Assembly (NCBI RefSeq): GCF_013415365.1
Contig: NZ_JACBYB010000013.1
Coordinates: 1-64,000, forward strand
DNA from: Gemella sp. GL1
Lineage (GTDB): Bacteria > Bacillota > Bacilli > Staphylococcales > Gemellaceae
Direction: 5' to 3'
Length of the DNA stretch: 64,000 bases
This document shows positions 51,899 to 61,295 of this stretch, piece by piece. Each line of letters begins with the position of its first letter. Within the stretch, counting starts at the first letter, position 1. The notes beneath the pieces were generated by a model. The model was not told the origin of the DNA, searched no databases, and saw only the letters and a program-made list of their open reading frames with translations. The translations under genes and the position numbers were made by a program.

Positions 51899-53410
51899 CT
51901 AATGTTTAAAGTGTCTAATTCCTGTTAAGACCATTGCAATTCCCGCTTTATTAGCCTCATCAATTGACTCTTGATCCTTGATAGAACCACCTGGTTGAAT
52001 AATTGCTTTTATTCCATATTTAGCAGCCAATTCTACCGTATCTCCCATAGGGAAGAATCCATCAGAAGCTAGAATAACTCCTTCTTGACCTTCTAATTTT
52101 TCTAAGGCAATCTTAGCCGAACCTACACGGTTCATTTGGCCAGCACCAATTCCAATTGTTCTTGTTGCCGTCGCTAAGACGATTGCATTTGATTTAACGT
52201 GCTTAACTACTTTCCAACCTAAAGCAAATGCTTTCTCTTCTTCTGCACTAGCTTGCTTTTCTGTTACTACTTTTAGATCAGCATCTCCTAAACCTAGTGA
52301 ATCTACCGTCTGTGCCAATAGTCCACCTGATACTGATACATATTGCATAGTTTCTTCTTCTGATTTTTCTGGTCGGCAAGTTAATAATCTTAAGTTAGCT
52401 TTCTTAGTAAGTACTTCTAATGCCTCTTCTGTAAAAGATGGAGCTATAATTACTTCTAAGAAAATTTTAGACATTTCTTCCGCTACCTGCTTAGTTACTT
52501 CACGGTTTAAGGCTATAATTCCACCAAAAATTGAAACTGGGTCCGCTTCATAGGCATTACTATATGCCTCAAATACATCTTGACCAATCCCAACTCCACA
52601 AGGGTTCATGTGCTTAACAGCAACTACTGCTGGCTCTGTAAATTCTTTAACAACTTCCAAAGCTGCATCTGCGTCACGTATATTATTGTAAGATAATTCT
52701 TTCCCATGTAATTGTTTTGCTCCTGCGATTGTGTTATCAGCCGGATTTAATTCTTTATAAAAGTAAGCTTTTTGTTGAGGATTCTCTCCATAACGTAAAG
52801 TTTCTTTTGATGTATACGATAGCTCAATATTTTCATCTACAAAGTAGTTTACGATTTGTCTATCATAAGTAGCTGTATGGTCAAATACCTTAACTGCTAA
52901 TTCTTTACGGTATTCATAATCATCAGTCCCCTCAGAAAGTTTTTCTAAGATTGCCGGATAGTCTGCTGGATCAACAGTTACAATAACATCCTTAAAGTTT
53001 TTAGCAGATGAACGTAGCATTGTTGGTCCACCAATATCGATATTTTCAATAGCTAAAGCTTCCGTACAATCAGGTTTAGCAATAGTCTCTTTAAAAGGGT
53101 AAAGATTTACACAGACTAAGTCTATAGGCTTAATCTTGTGCTCCTCTAGAGCCTCTAAGTGAGCAGGAATAGAACGATTAGCCAAAATACCACCATGTAC
53201 AGCTGGGTGCAGTGTCTTCACACGACCATCCATAATCTCTGGAAAACCAGTAATTTCAGAAACTTGTTTAACTTCAATTCCTGCATTCTTAAGAGTAGAG
53301 TATGTTCCCCCTGTAGAAATAAGCTCAAAGTTTCTATCCACCAATCCTTTAGTAAATTCGATTAATCCTCTTTTATCAGAAACACTAAGTAAAGCACGTC
53401 TTTTTGTCAT
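51899..53410 (-). CDS. purH: AICAR transformylase / IMP cyclohydrolase
   Basis: PurH carries out the last two steps of IMP synthesis. The 503-residue protein has the N-terminal cyclohydrolase domain (about 1-190; [16 protein letters not shown] at the start) and the AICAR transformylase domain, with [22 protein letters not shown] and the C-terminal [20 protein letters not shown]. The open frame runs on to 53503, but the ATG at 53410 has TTAGGAG upstream and matches the family N-terminus. In contrast to a full pur operon, no other purine gene precedes it; a DMT transporter gene is divergent. Confidence 0.96.
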   Translation of the reverse strand: MTKRRALLSVSDKRGLIEFTKGLVDRNFELISTGGTYSTLKNAGIEVKQVSEITGFPEIMDGRVKTLHPAVHGGILANRSIPAHLEALEEHKIKPIDLVCVNLYPFKETIAKPDCTEALAIENIDIGGPTMLRSSAKNFKDVIVTVDPADYPAILEKLSEGTDDYEYRKELAVKVFDHTATYDRQIVNYFVDENIELSYTSKETLRYGENPQQKAYFYKELNPADNTIAGAKQLHGKELSYNNIRDADAALEVVKEFTEPAVVAVKHMNPCGVGIGQDVFEAYSNAYEADPVSIFGGIIALNREVTKQVAEEMSKIFLEVIIAPSFTEEALEVLTKKANLRLLTCRPEKSEEETMQYVSVSGGLLAQTVDSLGLGDADLKVVTEKQASAEEEKAFALGWKVVKHVKSNAIVLATATRTIGIGAGQMNRVGSAKIALEKLEGQEGVILASDGFFPMGDTVELAAKYGIKAIIQPGGSIKDQESIDEANKAGIAMVLTGIRHFKH

Positions 53411-53513
53411 AAAAAAATCTCCTAATTTCATAAATAATTTGCATTTTATTACTAAATATACAATTAAAATACTAACTAATAAATATTTTAACATATAAAT
53501 CATACATTTACAA

Positions 53514-53534
53514 AGATAAAAATAGTTTTTATCT
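53514..53534 (-). other. hairpin in the purH leader
   Basis: Perfect inverted repeat AGATAAAAA-TAG-TTTTTATCT about 105 bp upstream of the purH start. It is AT-only apart from two G-C pairs, and I do not recognise a riboswitch or PurR box around it. Confidence 0.4.
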
Positions 53535-53624
53535 ATCTTTCACGAATTATACTTGGTTTTTCGTCTTATAGATAATTTCTTGACTTAATGCTATAATGAA
53601 TTGATAAAAATTTTAGGAGTTAAT

Positions 53625-54512
53625 ATGAGAAAATTTATATCCGAAATATTATTAGTAATCACAACTCTAATTTGGGGCCTGTCCTTTGTTTGGCAAAACT
53701 TAGCCAGCAAATTACTAGGTTCATTTAGCGTGGTGGGTTTTAGAGCACTCATCGCCTCCATTCTACTATTAGTAATAGTAAAACTTTTTCCAACTTTATA
53801 TAAGTCACAAGAAGCAAAAATTAAAATCCAGACTTTTAAAAATCAAAATATAGTCTTATCCTTTGTCTGTGGCCTAACACTCTTCTTAGGAATGTATATC
53901 CAACAAGCAGGAGTGGCCTACACTAGTGCAAGTAAAGCAGGTTTTATCTCCGTTATGTATATCTGCATAGTTCCTATTATCGGACTTTTTCTAGGTCATA
54001 AGATAGATAGAAATTTTCTTTGGGGACTAATCTTATCAATTATAGGTCTATATTTATTATCAATAAAAGAAGATTTTACTCTAGAATACGGAGATTTCCT
54101 AATTTTGCTATCAACATTCCTATTCGCTGCCCATATATTAATAATAGGCTACTCTGCAACTAGAGTAAATTCCATGTATTTATCAATAGGACAATTGATC
54201 ACAGTAGCTATTTTCTCCCTAACTTTTGCTTTTTTCACTGAGGGCTTTGTATTGTCTGATATTGTATCCATACTTAAGGAATTACTAGCCTTAGGACTTC
54301 TATCAAGTGGGATAGCCTACACCTTACAAATAATTGCCCAGAGAAATGTGCCCGCAAACACAGCCTCCCTAATACTAAGTCTAGAAGCTGTATTCGCCAC
54401 CCTAGGAGCTATATTTATTCTAGGAGAAAGCTTGTCTATTAGAGAAATTACAGGTATGTTAATACTCTTTATAGGAATCCTAGTATCCCAAATCAAAAAA
54501 AGAGACAACTAA
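53625..54512 (+). CDS. DMT-superfamily (EamA) transporter
   Basis: The 295-residue protein has ten hydrophobic segments in two EamA repeats. TTLIWGLSFVWQNLASKLLG is the N-terminal signature, and LSLEAVFATLGAIFILGESLS the conserved end of the second repeat. Family members export amino acids or other metabolites; the substrate is unknown. The ATG at 53625 follows TTAGGAG; the open frame starts earlier without a site. An extended -10 (TGCTATAAT) lies about 25 bp upstream of the ATG. Confidence 0.9.
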   Translation: MRKFISEILLVITTLIWGLSFVWQNLASKLLGSFSVVGFRALIASILLLVIVKLFPTLYKSQEAKIKIQTFKNQNIVLSFVCGLTLFLGMYIQQAGVAYTSASKAGFISVMYICIVPIIGLFLGHKIDRNFLWGLILSIIGLYLLSIKEDFTLEYGDFLILLSTFLFAAHILIIGYSATRVNSMYLSIGQLITVAIFSLTFAFFTEGFVLSDIVSILKELLALGLLSSGIAYTLQIIAQRNVPANTASLILSLEAVFATLGAIFILGESLSIREITGMLILFIGILVSQIKKRDN

Positions 54513-54543
54513 AAAGGAGCTTGTTAATTCAAGCTCCTTTCTT
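54511..54543 (+). terminator. DMT transporter terminator
   Basis: Stem AAAGGAGCTTG/CAAGCTCCTTT with flanking A and T residues. Confidence 0.85.
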
Positions 54544-54553
54544 TGATTAAAAA

Positions 54554-54811
54554 TTAATTTTCTTTATTTTCTTCGTCTTCCTTGTCATCTATACTTCTAT
54601 AGTCTAGCCATAAATCCAACCAATCCCAGTAACTTGCATATATAGGTATATCTTTAGAATGGCTCTTATCTTTTATCTTATTAGTATTTATTTTATTCTT
54701 ATTAATAAATTCTTCATCTAGCTTATCAGAAGTTTCTTTTATTTGGCTCCAGTATTTGATAACAAGCACAAGAGCAATAAATGGCCAGACTATTTCAATT
54801 AATTTCCACAT
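54554..54811 (-). CDS. hypothetical protein with one membrane anchor (85 aa)
   Basis: The 85-residue protein has one N-terminal membrane helix (about residues 3-21: KLIEIVWPFIALVLVIKYW). A highly charged, Lys/Asp/Glu-rich cytoplasmic or surface tail follows, with a Trp/Tyr-rich patch (YASYWDWLDLWLDYRS, about 58-73) and an acidic end. RBS AGGGAGGATAAT precedes the ATG. I do not recognise it. It is convergent with the DMT transporter gene, sharing the terminator region. Confidence 0.7.
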   Translation of the reverse strand: MWKLIEIVWPFIALVLVIKYWSQIKETSDKLDEEFINKNKINTNKIKDKSHSKDIPIYASYWDWLDLWLDYRSIDDKEDEENKEN

Positions 54812-54858
54812 AAAATTATCCTCCCTATATTCTCCATTTTTATATGTTAAAAATATAC

Positions 54859-55227
54859 TTAAGCTACCAGCCTTATATTAATCTTTTTTTGATAATTTAC
54901 ATTATTTGTTAGTGGATACCATATACTGTCAAATTTAAATGTGTATACCTTAGATCTATTGACCCAACCATACCTTCCAACTATTAAATTATAATAGGTA
55001 CCGCTATTACCTACCAACCATCCTCCTATATATTCTATTTGGTTATAAATAGATGCCGGCGTATACCTTATAGGTTTGGATGCATTTGGATGATTTTTAT
55101 AATAATTATGGAAATAATATGCTGAACGATCTTGTATCCCTCTTTCTTAGGCTTTAACTTCAGATAAATTTCCCATCAACAATGCGGAAGCAGCAATTAC
55201 CATACCAACTATTAACTTATTTTCAAT
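54859..55227 (-). pseudogene. small secreted protein gene, inactivated
   Basis: On the minus strand a frame reads KLIVGMVIAASALLMG-NLSEVKA, a typical signal peptide, then TAA (55149-55147), then 95 uninterrupted codons to 54859. The mature part has RSAYYFHNYYKNHPNASK, an IGGWLVGNSGTYYN stretch and GRYGWVNRSKVY, which is reminiscent of an SH3-like wall-binding domain or a small secreted bacteriocin-type protein; neither is certain. The original start codon seems lost (ATT where ATG is expected), and no ribosome-binding site is visible. It is therefore inactive or much reduced. Confidence 0.7.
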
Positions 55228-55244
55228 TTAATTATAACATTCTC

Positions 55245-55260
55245 TTCGACCTTTGTCGAA
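55245..55260. repeat. TTCGAC/GTCGAA hairpin
   Basis: Perfect 6-bp inverted repeat around CTTT, just upstream of the secreted-protein remnant. A possible operator; no T tail, so it is not an obvious terminator. Confidence 0.35.
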
Positions 55261-55326
55261 CGTTTTCATTGTTTTGGAATGCTTTTTAATAAGATATGCT
55301 GAGCTAATTTCTTAGCTTTACTTAGT

Positions 55327-55360
55327 AAAATAAAAAACAGGTTACCCTGTTTTTTATTTT
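55327..55360 (-). terminator. terminator of the redoxin gene
   Basis: Stem AAAATAAAAAACAGG/CCTGTTTTTTATTTT directly after the stop codon. Confidence 0.88.
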
Positions 55361-55361
55361 A

Positions 55362-55616
55362 CTAATATTTCTCAGAATATTTTTCTACCTTATCCGGGTG
55401 GAAGCCAGACCATGAATCTTCCCAATCATTTATATTAATCACCGGAAATTGCGTAAAGCCTTTTTCACGTAGCATATTTAATACTTCTTCTTGTTCAGTA
55501 GCTGGTAGTTTATGTGTTGCCAGCTCTTCAAATTCTATATCATGAAATTGCATCATTTCTTTTGTCGCTTGACAGTTAGCGCACGGGTCTGTTGAATAAA
55601 TCTTTACACTTGTCAT
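55362..55616 (-). CDS. NrdH-like glutaredoxin-fold redoxin
   Basis: The 84-residue thioredoxin-fold protein has the redox motif CANC (residues 12-15), the cis-Pro region TQFPVI (about 55-60) and the following GFHPDKVEKY typical of NrdH-type redoxins. NrdH reduces class Ib ribonucleotide reductase using thioredoxin reductase. No nrdEFI genes are close, so the partner is inferred. RBS AGAGGTTATATT precedes the ATG. It is monocistronic. Confidence 0.85.
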   Translation of the reverse strand: MTSVKIYSTDPCANCQATKEMMQFHDIEFEELATHKLPATEQEEVLNMLREKGFTQFPVININDWEDSWSGFHPDKVEKYSEKY

Positions 55617-55715
55617 AATATAACCTCTCTTTTTTTTAATAATAATATTATATATCAGCCAGCGTTTTCATTGATAGCCATTTGACTATTATTTTTCTAA
55701 AAAAGTCAGCCTCAA

Positions 55716-56705
55716 TTAATGAACTTTAGCTACAATATATCTTATAAATTTATTTACATCTACTTCCTGTAAATTATGATCATCTACATTTATAGACAGT
55801 TCATTACCTACAAACATTCTTACTATAGTTTCATAAGTAGACTTTGAACTATTTGATAAATTCTCTAAAAATAAAGCTTCAATTTTACTTATAGGACGGT
55901 AATTTAGCGTGAATTTATCACTATAACTTATTTTCCCTTTTATAATCTGGTCTATCTCCTGACCAGCACTTTGTTCTAAGGAACTTAGAGAATGGCCGCC
56001 ACCATTTTTTACTATATAATTTTTACCTAGGATAAAAACTTCTTCCTTAGCAAGCGCAGAGAGTCTTCCAATAAAATCTCCCTCCGATGAAAAATGTATG
56101 ATTTCACCTGTAAAGTTAGAAAGTCTTTCCTTAATAAGTTTTACTTGTCTATTATATCTTCTCAGTCTTTTAGTATATAATTCTCTATTAGTTTCCGTGA
56201 CCGTCATAAACAAATCTACACCATTTTCTATATATAAAAAAGCTGAATTATAAATAATAGTCTTGGCAACATTAAATTCTATAGCTACCCTCTGAGCTAT
56301 ATTTCCTCCTAGAGAATGTCCTGTCAGGATTATATTATCTCCATATTTTTCTCTAACCTTTTTGTAAAAATTAAAGCAAGATTTATAGTGGTAACCCAGC
56401 CCCATACATACACTATAAATATCAGTTTCTATATCTTTTCTTAGGTCTGTAACTGGATTTGTTCCTGTATAAGCTAATATATAATTATCTTCTTCTATAT
56501 TTTTAAACAGACTTCCTGATGAACCTGTATTTGAGTCATAAAAGGAACTTACATATTCTAATTCTGCTGGAAATAAGCCTAATTGTTTATTTCCATTTAC
56601 ATAGTCTCTAATCACTTTTTTGTTATTTTTTAGCAATCTCATAGCCTCTATTTGGTAAGTCATCCTCGAAGCATAAAGACTAGCAACCATTCTTTTCTTT
56701 TCCAT
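55716..56705 (-). CDS. lipase-like alpha/beta hydrolase (Mbeg1/DUF2974 type)
   Basis: The 329-residue protein has the nucleophile elbow in ILTGHSLGGNIAQ (about residues 131-143), preceded by AYTGTNP (oxyanion region), the layout of class-3-like lipases of Firmicutes. A later Asp (EGDFIGRL) and His (GGHSLSSL) complete a plausible triad. There is no signal peptide, so it is predicted cytosolic. The substrate is unknown. I chose the ATG at 56705, after TTGAGGTGAA, over the GTG at 56714. The gene is monocistronic. Confidence 0.82.
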   Translation of the reverse strand: MEKKRMVASLYASRMTYQIEAMRLLKNNKKVIRDYVNGNKQLGLFPAELEYVSSFYDSNTGSSGSLFKNIEEDNYILAYTGTNPVTDLRKDIETDIYSVCMGLGYHYKSCFNFYKKVREKYGDNIILTGHSLGGNIAQRVAIEFNVAKTIIYNSAFLYIENGVDLFMTVTETNRELYTKRLRRYNRQVKLIKERLSNFTGEIIHFSSEGDFIGRLSALAKEEVFILGKNYIVKNGGGHSLSSLEQSAGQEIDQIIKGKISYSDKFTLNYRPISKIEALFLENLSNSSKSTYETIVRMFVGNELSINVDDHNLQEVDVNKFIRYIVAKVH

Positions 56706-56733
56706 AAAATTCACCTCAATATCCTATTATAAC

Positions 56734-56765
56734 ATAAAAAAGACCAGGGAATAAATCCCCAGTCT
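56734..56765 (-). terminator. terminator of the NatAB-type ABC operon
   Basis: Imperfect stem AGACTGGGGA/TCCCTGGTCT followed by TTTTTTATG on the minus strand. Confidence 0.85.
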
Positions 56766-56772
56766 AATCTAC

Positions 56773-57981
56773 TTATTTTCCTAATAATAGTTTAAAGAAA
56801 TTCAATTTTTTTCCATAACTTAGTGTAGCTCTTCTGTAAACCTTAACACAGATTAAAGCTATAATAATAGTTGTAACTAATAGTAGGCCATAAGATATGG
56901 CTACTTGCCCAAAACTTGCTCCTCCTTGAGCATATCTAGTAAACATGCTAAAGTAGGATGTCAGTGGGAAATAGGCAAGGAAATCAGTAAGCTTACTAAA
57001 CTTTCCTCCCATCGTATAGAAATTAACAAGAAAGGCTGCAATAAAGATCATCATAGGTAAAGTTATTACCGTATTTACTTCTTCTAGCTTACTAACTAGA
57101 GAAGCGAAGGCTGAAAATAGGAACATAAACATTACAACAGCTGTTACGGTAAATAATATCCAAACAGCAAATATTGAATAATCTATATTATCAAATAAGC
57201 TCTTATACATATCCACATAAGATGACTTATTGACAGCTAAACCTAGAAGTATAGCCCCTATAGTCATAGTAACTTGAAGAAAAGCTACAGCTACCACGGC
57301 AAAAACTTTTCCTGTTATTAATACTAATGGCTTAACTGTTACTACTAATAATTCCATAGCTCTATTGACCTTTTCTTTAGCTATATTGGTTGCCGCAATA
57401 GAGCCGAAAGTAATTATTATAAAGTATACAACAAATGATAGAAAATAAGAAGCTATAAGCCCAAAGGCAAGCTTGTCTGCATCAGCCTCTAAAGATACTA
57501 GCTTAGGACTTGGCAAGGTCATGTTTAGGGCCTCTACCTTGTCATAATCTATTTGATTTTGAGCATAACTATTTTTAGCTAAAAGTCTGTCAAAGATTTT
57601 GGCAAAGTTAGAACTTTCAGCCCCACTAAGACTTTGAGATTTTTTTATATATTCATAGGTCTCTCCATCCAAGATGATTGCCTCATCAATAGTTTCAGAT
57701 TTAAGATCTCCCTCTAATTTAGCTCTATCTGTATATTCTTTGGCCTCTTTCAAGACTGTCTTGTCGAAATTCAAATCCTTAACTATGTAGGCTGAACGCT
57801 GAAAGTTTGAGTTATCCTCTGAAGAAAAGAATTTTGCTATAGGATTATTTCCTGCTATGATGTTAGGAATAAATGTAATCCCAAAGGCTAATAGGACATA
57901 TATTCCTAGGGTTATAAGAGTTGACTTCTTATTTATAAATTGCTTGAACTCAAAATTGAATACTGTTATAAAATTACGCAT
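56773..57981 (-). CDS. ABC exporter permease, NatB-like
   Basis: The 402-residue ABC-2-type permease has one N-terminal helix (about residues 17-38), a large extracytoplasmic loop (about 40-165) and five to six helices in the C-terminal half. The layout matches NatB, the permease of the Bacillus Na+ exporter NatAB, and related lipid or peptide exporters. The ATG at 57981 begins MRNFITVFNFEFKQF; it overlaps the end of the ATPase gene by 8 bp, so translation is coupled. The substrate is inferred only from family. Confidence 0.88.
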   Translation of the reverse strand: MRNFITVFNFEFKQFINKKSTLITLGIYVLLAFGITFIPNIIAGNNPIAKFFSSEDNSNFQRSAYIVKDLNFDKTVLKEAKEYTDRAKLEGDLKSETIDEAIILDGETYEYIKKSQSLSGAESSNFAKIFDRLLAKNSYAQNQIDYDKVEALNMTLPSPKLVSLEADADKLAFGLIASYFLSFVVYFIIITFGSIAATNIAKEKVNRAMELLVVTVKPLVLITGKVFAVVAVAFLQVTMTIGAILLGLAVNKSSYVDMYKSLFDNIDYSIFAVWILFTVTAVVMFMFLFSAFASLVSKLEEVNTVITLPMMIFIAAFLVNFYTMGGKFSKLTDFLAYFPLTSYFSMFTRYAQGGASFGQVAISYGLLLVTTIIIALICVKVYRRATLSYGKKLNFFKLLLGK

Positions 57982-58885
57982 TATTTTCACCTACTTTCTC
58001 TACAAAAATTTCTTCTAATGTTGGCTTATATAGCTTAAATTCTTCTATATTATAATTTCTATCTTCTAAATAATTAAGCAGTTCTTTTTTAGCAGTTTGG
58101 ATCTTAAAGTCTAAAACAAGAAGTCCCCTATCTACTGAATATTCAATATTCAGCTTAGTTTCTTTCAATTCCTCTAATAATTGGCTGGTAGATAATTCTG
58201 AAATACCTAGTAGCATCTTTCCATGACTATATTCCTTCTTAATATTCTCCAAATTTCCTGCTAGCTCAATACGTCCATCGTTTAGGATGTTGATATATTC
58301 ACAAAAACTTTCTACAACTGGCATTTGGTGAGATGAGAAGATAACCAGCTTATCCCTAGCTATAAAATCATTAATAATTTCTTTTAATTTTCCAGTATTC
58401 ACAGGGTCTAGACCTGAAAATGGCTCGTCTAATATTAGAATATCTGGATCGTCAATAACACATTGAATAATCTGTATTTTTTGAGCATTACCCTTGGATA
58501 GAGTTTTTAATTGCTTCTTATTGTCTTCTAATTCAAAAAAATCTAACCAACGTTTGGCTTCTTTCTTAGCTTCAGACTTAGACATTCCTTTTAATTGGCC
58601 GAAGTAAACTAACTGATCAACCAAACCTACTCCATCATACATACCACGTTCTTCTGGTAAGTAACCAATCTTCACCTTACTTCTATCAAAGCTCTTTCCA
58701 TCAAGTAAGATTTCTCCCTTATCTGCCTTGAATATATCTAATAAAATACGGAATGATGTAGTCTTACCAGAACCATTAGTTCCAAGATAGGCGTTGGCTA
58801 GCCCTGATCTAGCCGTAAAATTTACACCTTTTAAGACATCCTTATCGCCAAAAGATTTATGAATATTCCTAAACTCTAGTATCAT
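57974..58885 (-). CDS. ABC transporter ATPase, NatA-like
   Basis: The 303-residue ATPase has Walker A GTNGSGKTT (about residues 35-43), signature LSKGNAQK (an LSGGQ variant seen in this subfamily), Walker B LILDEPFSGLDP and switch His in FSSHQM. The C-terminal DUF4162-like extension (about 220-300) is typical of NatA. It pairs with the permease that follows with an 8-bp overlap. RBS AGGAGGGAATAG precedes the ATG. Confidence 0.92.
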   Translation of the reverse strand: MILEFRNIHKSFGDKDVLKGVNFTARSGLANAYLGTNGSGKTTSFRILLDIFKADKGEILLDGKSFDRSKVKIGYLPEERGMYDGVGLVDQLVYFGQLKGMSKSEAKKEAKRWLDFFELEDNKKQLKTLSKGNAQKIQIIQCVIDDPDILILDEPFSGLDPVNTGKLKEIINDFIARDKLVIFSSHQMPVVESFCEYINILNDGRIELAGNLENIKKEYSHGKMLLGISELSTSQLLEELKETKLNIEYSVDRGLLVLDFKIQTAKKELLNYLEDRNYNIEEFKLYKPTLEEIFVEKVGENNA

Positions 58886-59008
58886 TCTATTCCCTCCTAT
58901 AATTTATGAAATCGTTTTTATATCTTTATAGTAACACAAGTGAATGTAAAAGTAAATATTTTATTTTAATTTTCTGTTATTTTTTTTTTTTTCTGAAAAT
59001 TGTAAATT

Positions 59009-59037
59009 TTGAAAAATCTTTATCAATAATATACAAT
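59009..59037 (+). promoter_or_regulatory. promoter of the Na+/H+ antiporter gene
   Basis: TTGAAA (59009-59014), 17-bp spacer, TACAAT (59032-59037). A T13 run (58980-58992) lies 16 bp upstream of the -35 box. Confidence 0.7.
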
Positions 59038-59068
59038 AATTAGATAAAATAAATTACAAGGAGGATTT

Positions 59069-61201
59069 ATGGAAATACTAAATATCTTAGCCGCTCTTGT
59101 CGGTCTAGTTATAGTAGGAACTCTTTTAAATAATATTTTCCCAAAAATTCCAGCATCTTTATTTCAAATTGTGCTAGGTATATTATTTGCCTTCCTACCT
59201 ATTTCAGATAAATTTCATTTCGACCCTGCTACTTTCATAGCTTTAGTAGTAGCACCACTTCTATTTACAGACGCCTATAATATTTCAAGAAGTAAATTTT
59301 GGCTTTATAAAAAGCCAATTCTTCTTATGGCTATTGGGTTAGTCTTAATAACAGTTCTTATCGTTGGATTTATTATCCACCTACTTCTGCCAGACATTCC
59401 TGTGTCCGCAGCATTTGCTCTTGCAGCTATCCTTTCCCCTACTGATGCCATAGCTGTTAAATCAGTAACTAAGGGAATGAAACTCCCTAAAGGACTTATG
59501 GATATTCTTGAGGGAGAATCTTTACTTAACGATGCTGCTGGATTGGTATCTTTCAACATAGCAATAGCTGCTGTTCTTAGCGGAACATTCTCTATAGCAG
59601 GTGCAACTCATAGTTTCTTCAAGGTTGCTTTGGGAGGAGCAATTTTAGGTGCCGCACTAGGAGTTATCTTGGTTAAGATAAAGGAAATGCTAGGTCGCTT
59701 TTCTAAAAATGAATCGTCTACCTTAGTTATATTCCAGCTGATAACACCTGTCATAGTCTACCTAATAGCAGAGCATACTTTCCACGTTTCAGGTATTGTG
59801 GCGGTAGTTATGACGGCTCTAGTTTATAACCTAGAAAAAGATATATTCCAAAGAGAAAATATTAACTCTGAACCCGCTCTTTTAATAGCCAATAATCAAA
59901 CAACAATTGCCTTTATACTAAATGGATTTGTTTTTGTATTTTTAGGTTATTTATTACCAGATATTTTCAATAGTGTACTAAGTAATCCACAAATAAATAT
60001 TTACCTAGTCATATTATATATAATTATTATAACAGTAGCTATGATGCTGGTTAGATTTTTATTTGTCTATATTTTCTATATACAATTCCCTAGGCATTCT
60101 TTCTCATCTATACAAAGACTAACTCAAAGTATTGCAGAAAGAAAGCTAGATATAGGTAATTATAACCGCTTTGAATATGCCTTGATAACTTCTCTAAGTG
60201 GTATCCATGGTACTATAACAATAGCTACCGCCCTTATGATACCTTTAACTATAGCCTCTAGTGGTCATGACTTCCCTCTAAGATCTACCTTACTATTTAT
60301 TGCAGGTTCTGTTGTAATGGCATCAATTATTATAGGAACTCTTTTCCTTCCTCTAGTTGTTAAAGATAGCCAGCAAGAGAGCAAAGAATTTTCTGCAGAA
60401 GAAATTCGTAGTCAGGCTATTCTTGAAAGTATCAAAATTTTAGAAAAAAATAAAAAACCTTACACGGTTATTGCCTCTGCTAATACCGATGACACTAGCG
60501 CTAAAGAGCAAATTGCTTATGCCATGATTATAAAGAAATTGTATGAGCAAGCAATCTTCTACACTGATGAAATTGAATATAAATTAGTGCAAGAAAAATT
60601 CTTAGAACTTTATAAAGAAATAGAAAAAAAAGAAAAAGAAAAGCTTAAGGAATTTAAGGATCAAGGGAAATATAGTGAACTACTTATAACTATTCAAGAA
60701 ATTAGGCATTTAAGAAGGGCAAAACTAGTTACCTATAATATTCTTAAACAAATAATTATTCAAATAAGATTGGCACGAAAAGAAGGTAGAATGAAATCCA
60801 TAATTAGACTAGAAACCTTTAAATCTAGACTAAAAAATAGAGATTTAAACCTAGTAACCCAAGCTATTACTGATCAGTTCAAGGATTATCGAAATATTAC
60901 CAATGAATTCGATAGAGTTTCAGAAAATATTATAGCTGACCTAGATGATAATTATCCAGACATACTTAAGAATATGGTTAATACTATTTTTTCTAACTTT
61001 AAAAATGTCTTATTTATAAGATTTATAAATGAGCCTGAATCATATCGCCATTCTTATGAAGATATGTGGGTTTTAGCCATTAGTATTCAAAAAGAAATTA
61101 TTATGAAAATGAGAAATTCAAGGCAAATTTCTTTTGAAGAAGCTGATATCATTTTCAAGGAAATAAATTATGCAGAGGCACTTTTATTTACACATGAATA
61201 A
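59069..61201 (+). CDS. CPA1-family Na+/H+ antiporter
   Basis: The 710-residue protein has about 12 membrane helices (residues 1-430) and a long cytosolic C-terminal region (about 430-710) rich in Lys/Glu and predicted helical. The SPTDAIAVKSV helix and the EGESLLNDAAGLVSF motif with the cation-binding Asn-Asp pair mark NhaP/NHE-type exchangers. SLSGIHGTITIATAL near residue 377 is the conserved arginine-free variant of the CPA1 helix. It expels Na+ or K+ for H+. RBS AAGGAGG precedes the ATG. The ABC operon on the other strand is NatAB-like, so both sides of this promoter may deal with cations. Confidence 0.9.
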   Translation: MEILNILAALVGLVIVGTLLNNIFPKIPASLFQIVLGILFAFLPISDKFHFDPATFIALVVAPLLFTDAYNISRSKFWLYKKPILLMAIGLVLITVLIVGFIIHLLLPDIPVSAAFALAAILSPTDAIAVKSVTKGMKLPKGLMDILEGESLLNDAAGLVSFNIAIAAVLSGTFSIAGATHSFFKVALGGAILGAALGVILVKIKEMLGRFSKNESSTLVIFQLITPVIVYLIAEHTFHVSGIVAVVMTALVYNLEKDIFQRENINSEPALLIANNQTTIAFILNGFVFVFLGYLLPDIFNSVLSNPQINIYLVILYIIIITVAMMLVRFLFVYIFYIQFPRHSFSSIQRLTQSIAERKLDIGNYNRFEYALITSLSGIHGTITIATALMIPLTIASSGHDFPLRSTLLFIAGSVVMASIIIGTLFLPLVVKDSQQESKEFSAEEIRSQAILESIKILEKNKKPYTVIASANTDDTSAKEQIAYAMIIKKLYEQAIFYTDEIEYKLVQEKFLELYKEIEKKEKEKLKEFKDQGKYSELLITIQEIRHLRRAKLVTYNILKQIIIQIRLARKEGRMKSIIRLETFKSRLKNRDLNLVTQAITDQFKDYRNITNEFDRVSENIIADLDDNYPDILKNMVNTIFSNFKNVLFIRFINEPESYRHSYEDMWVLAISIQKEIIMKMRNSRQISFEEADIIFKEINYAEALLFTHE

Positions 61202-61295
61202 ATAATTTTCAATATAGAATAATGGAAAATCTCTTGATTTTTTATTTTTTAAGATAATGCTATAATATTATAGATATTAAATTTAGGAGCTGTAT

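Noticed and set aside
53411-53600. PurR box or purine riboswitch upstream of purH
   Set aside because: There are isolated CGAA-type half sites and an AT hairpin, but no correctly spaced PurBox pair and no purine aptamer core.
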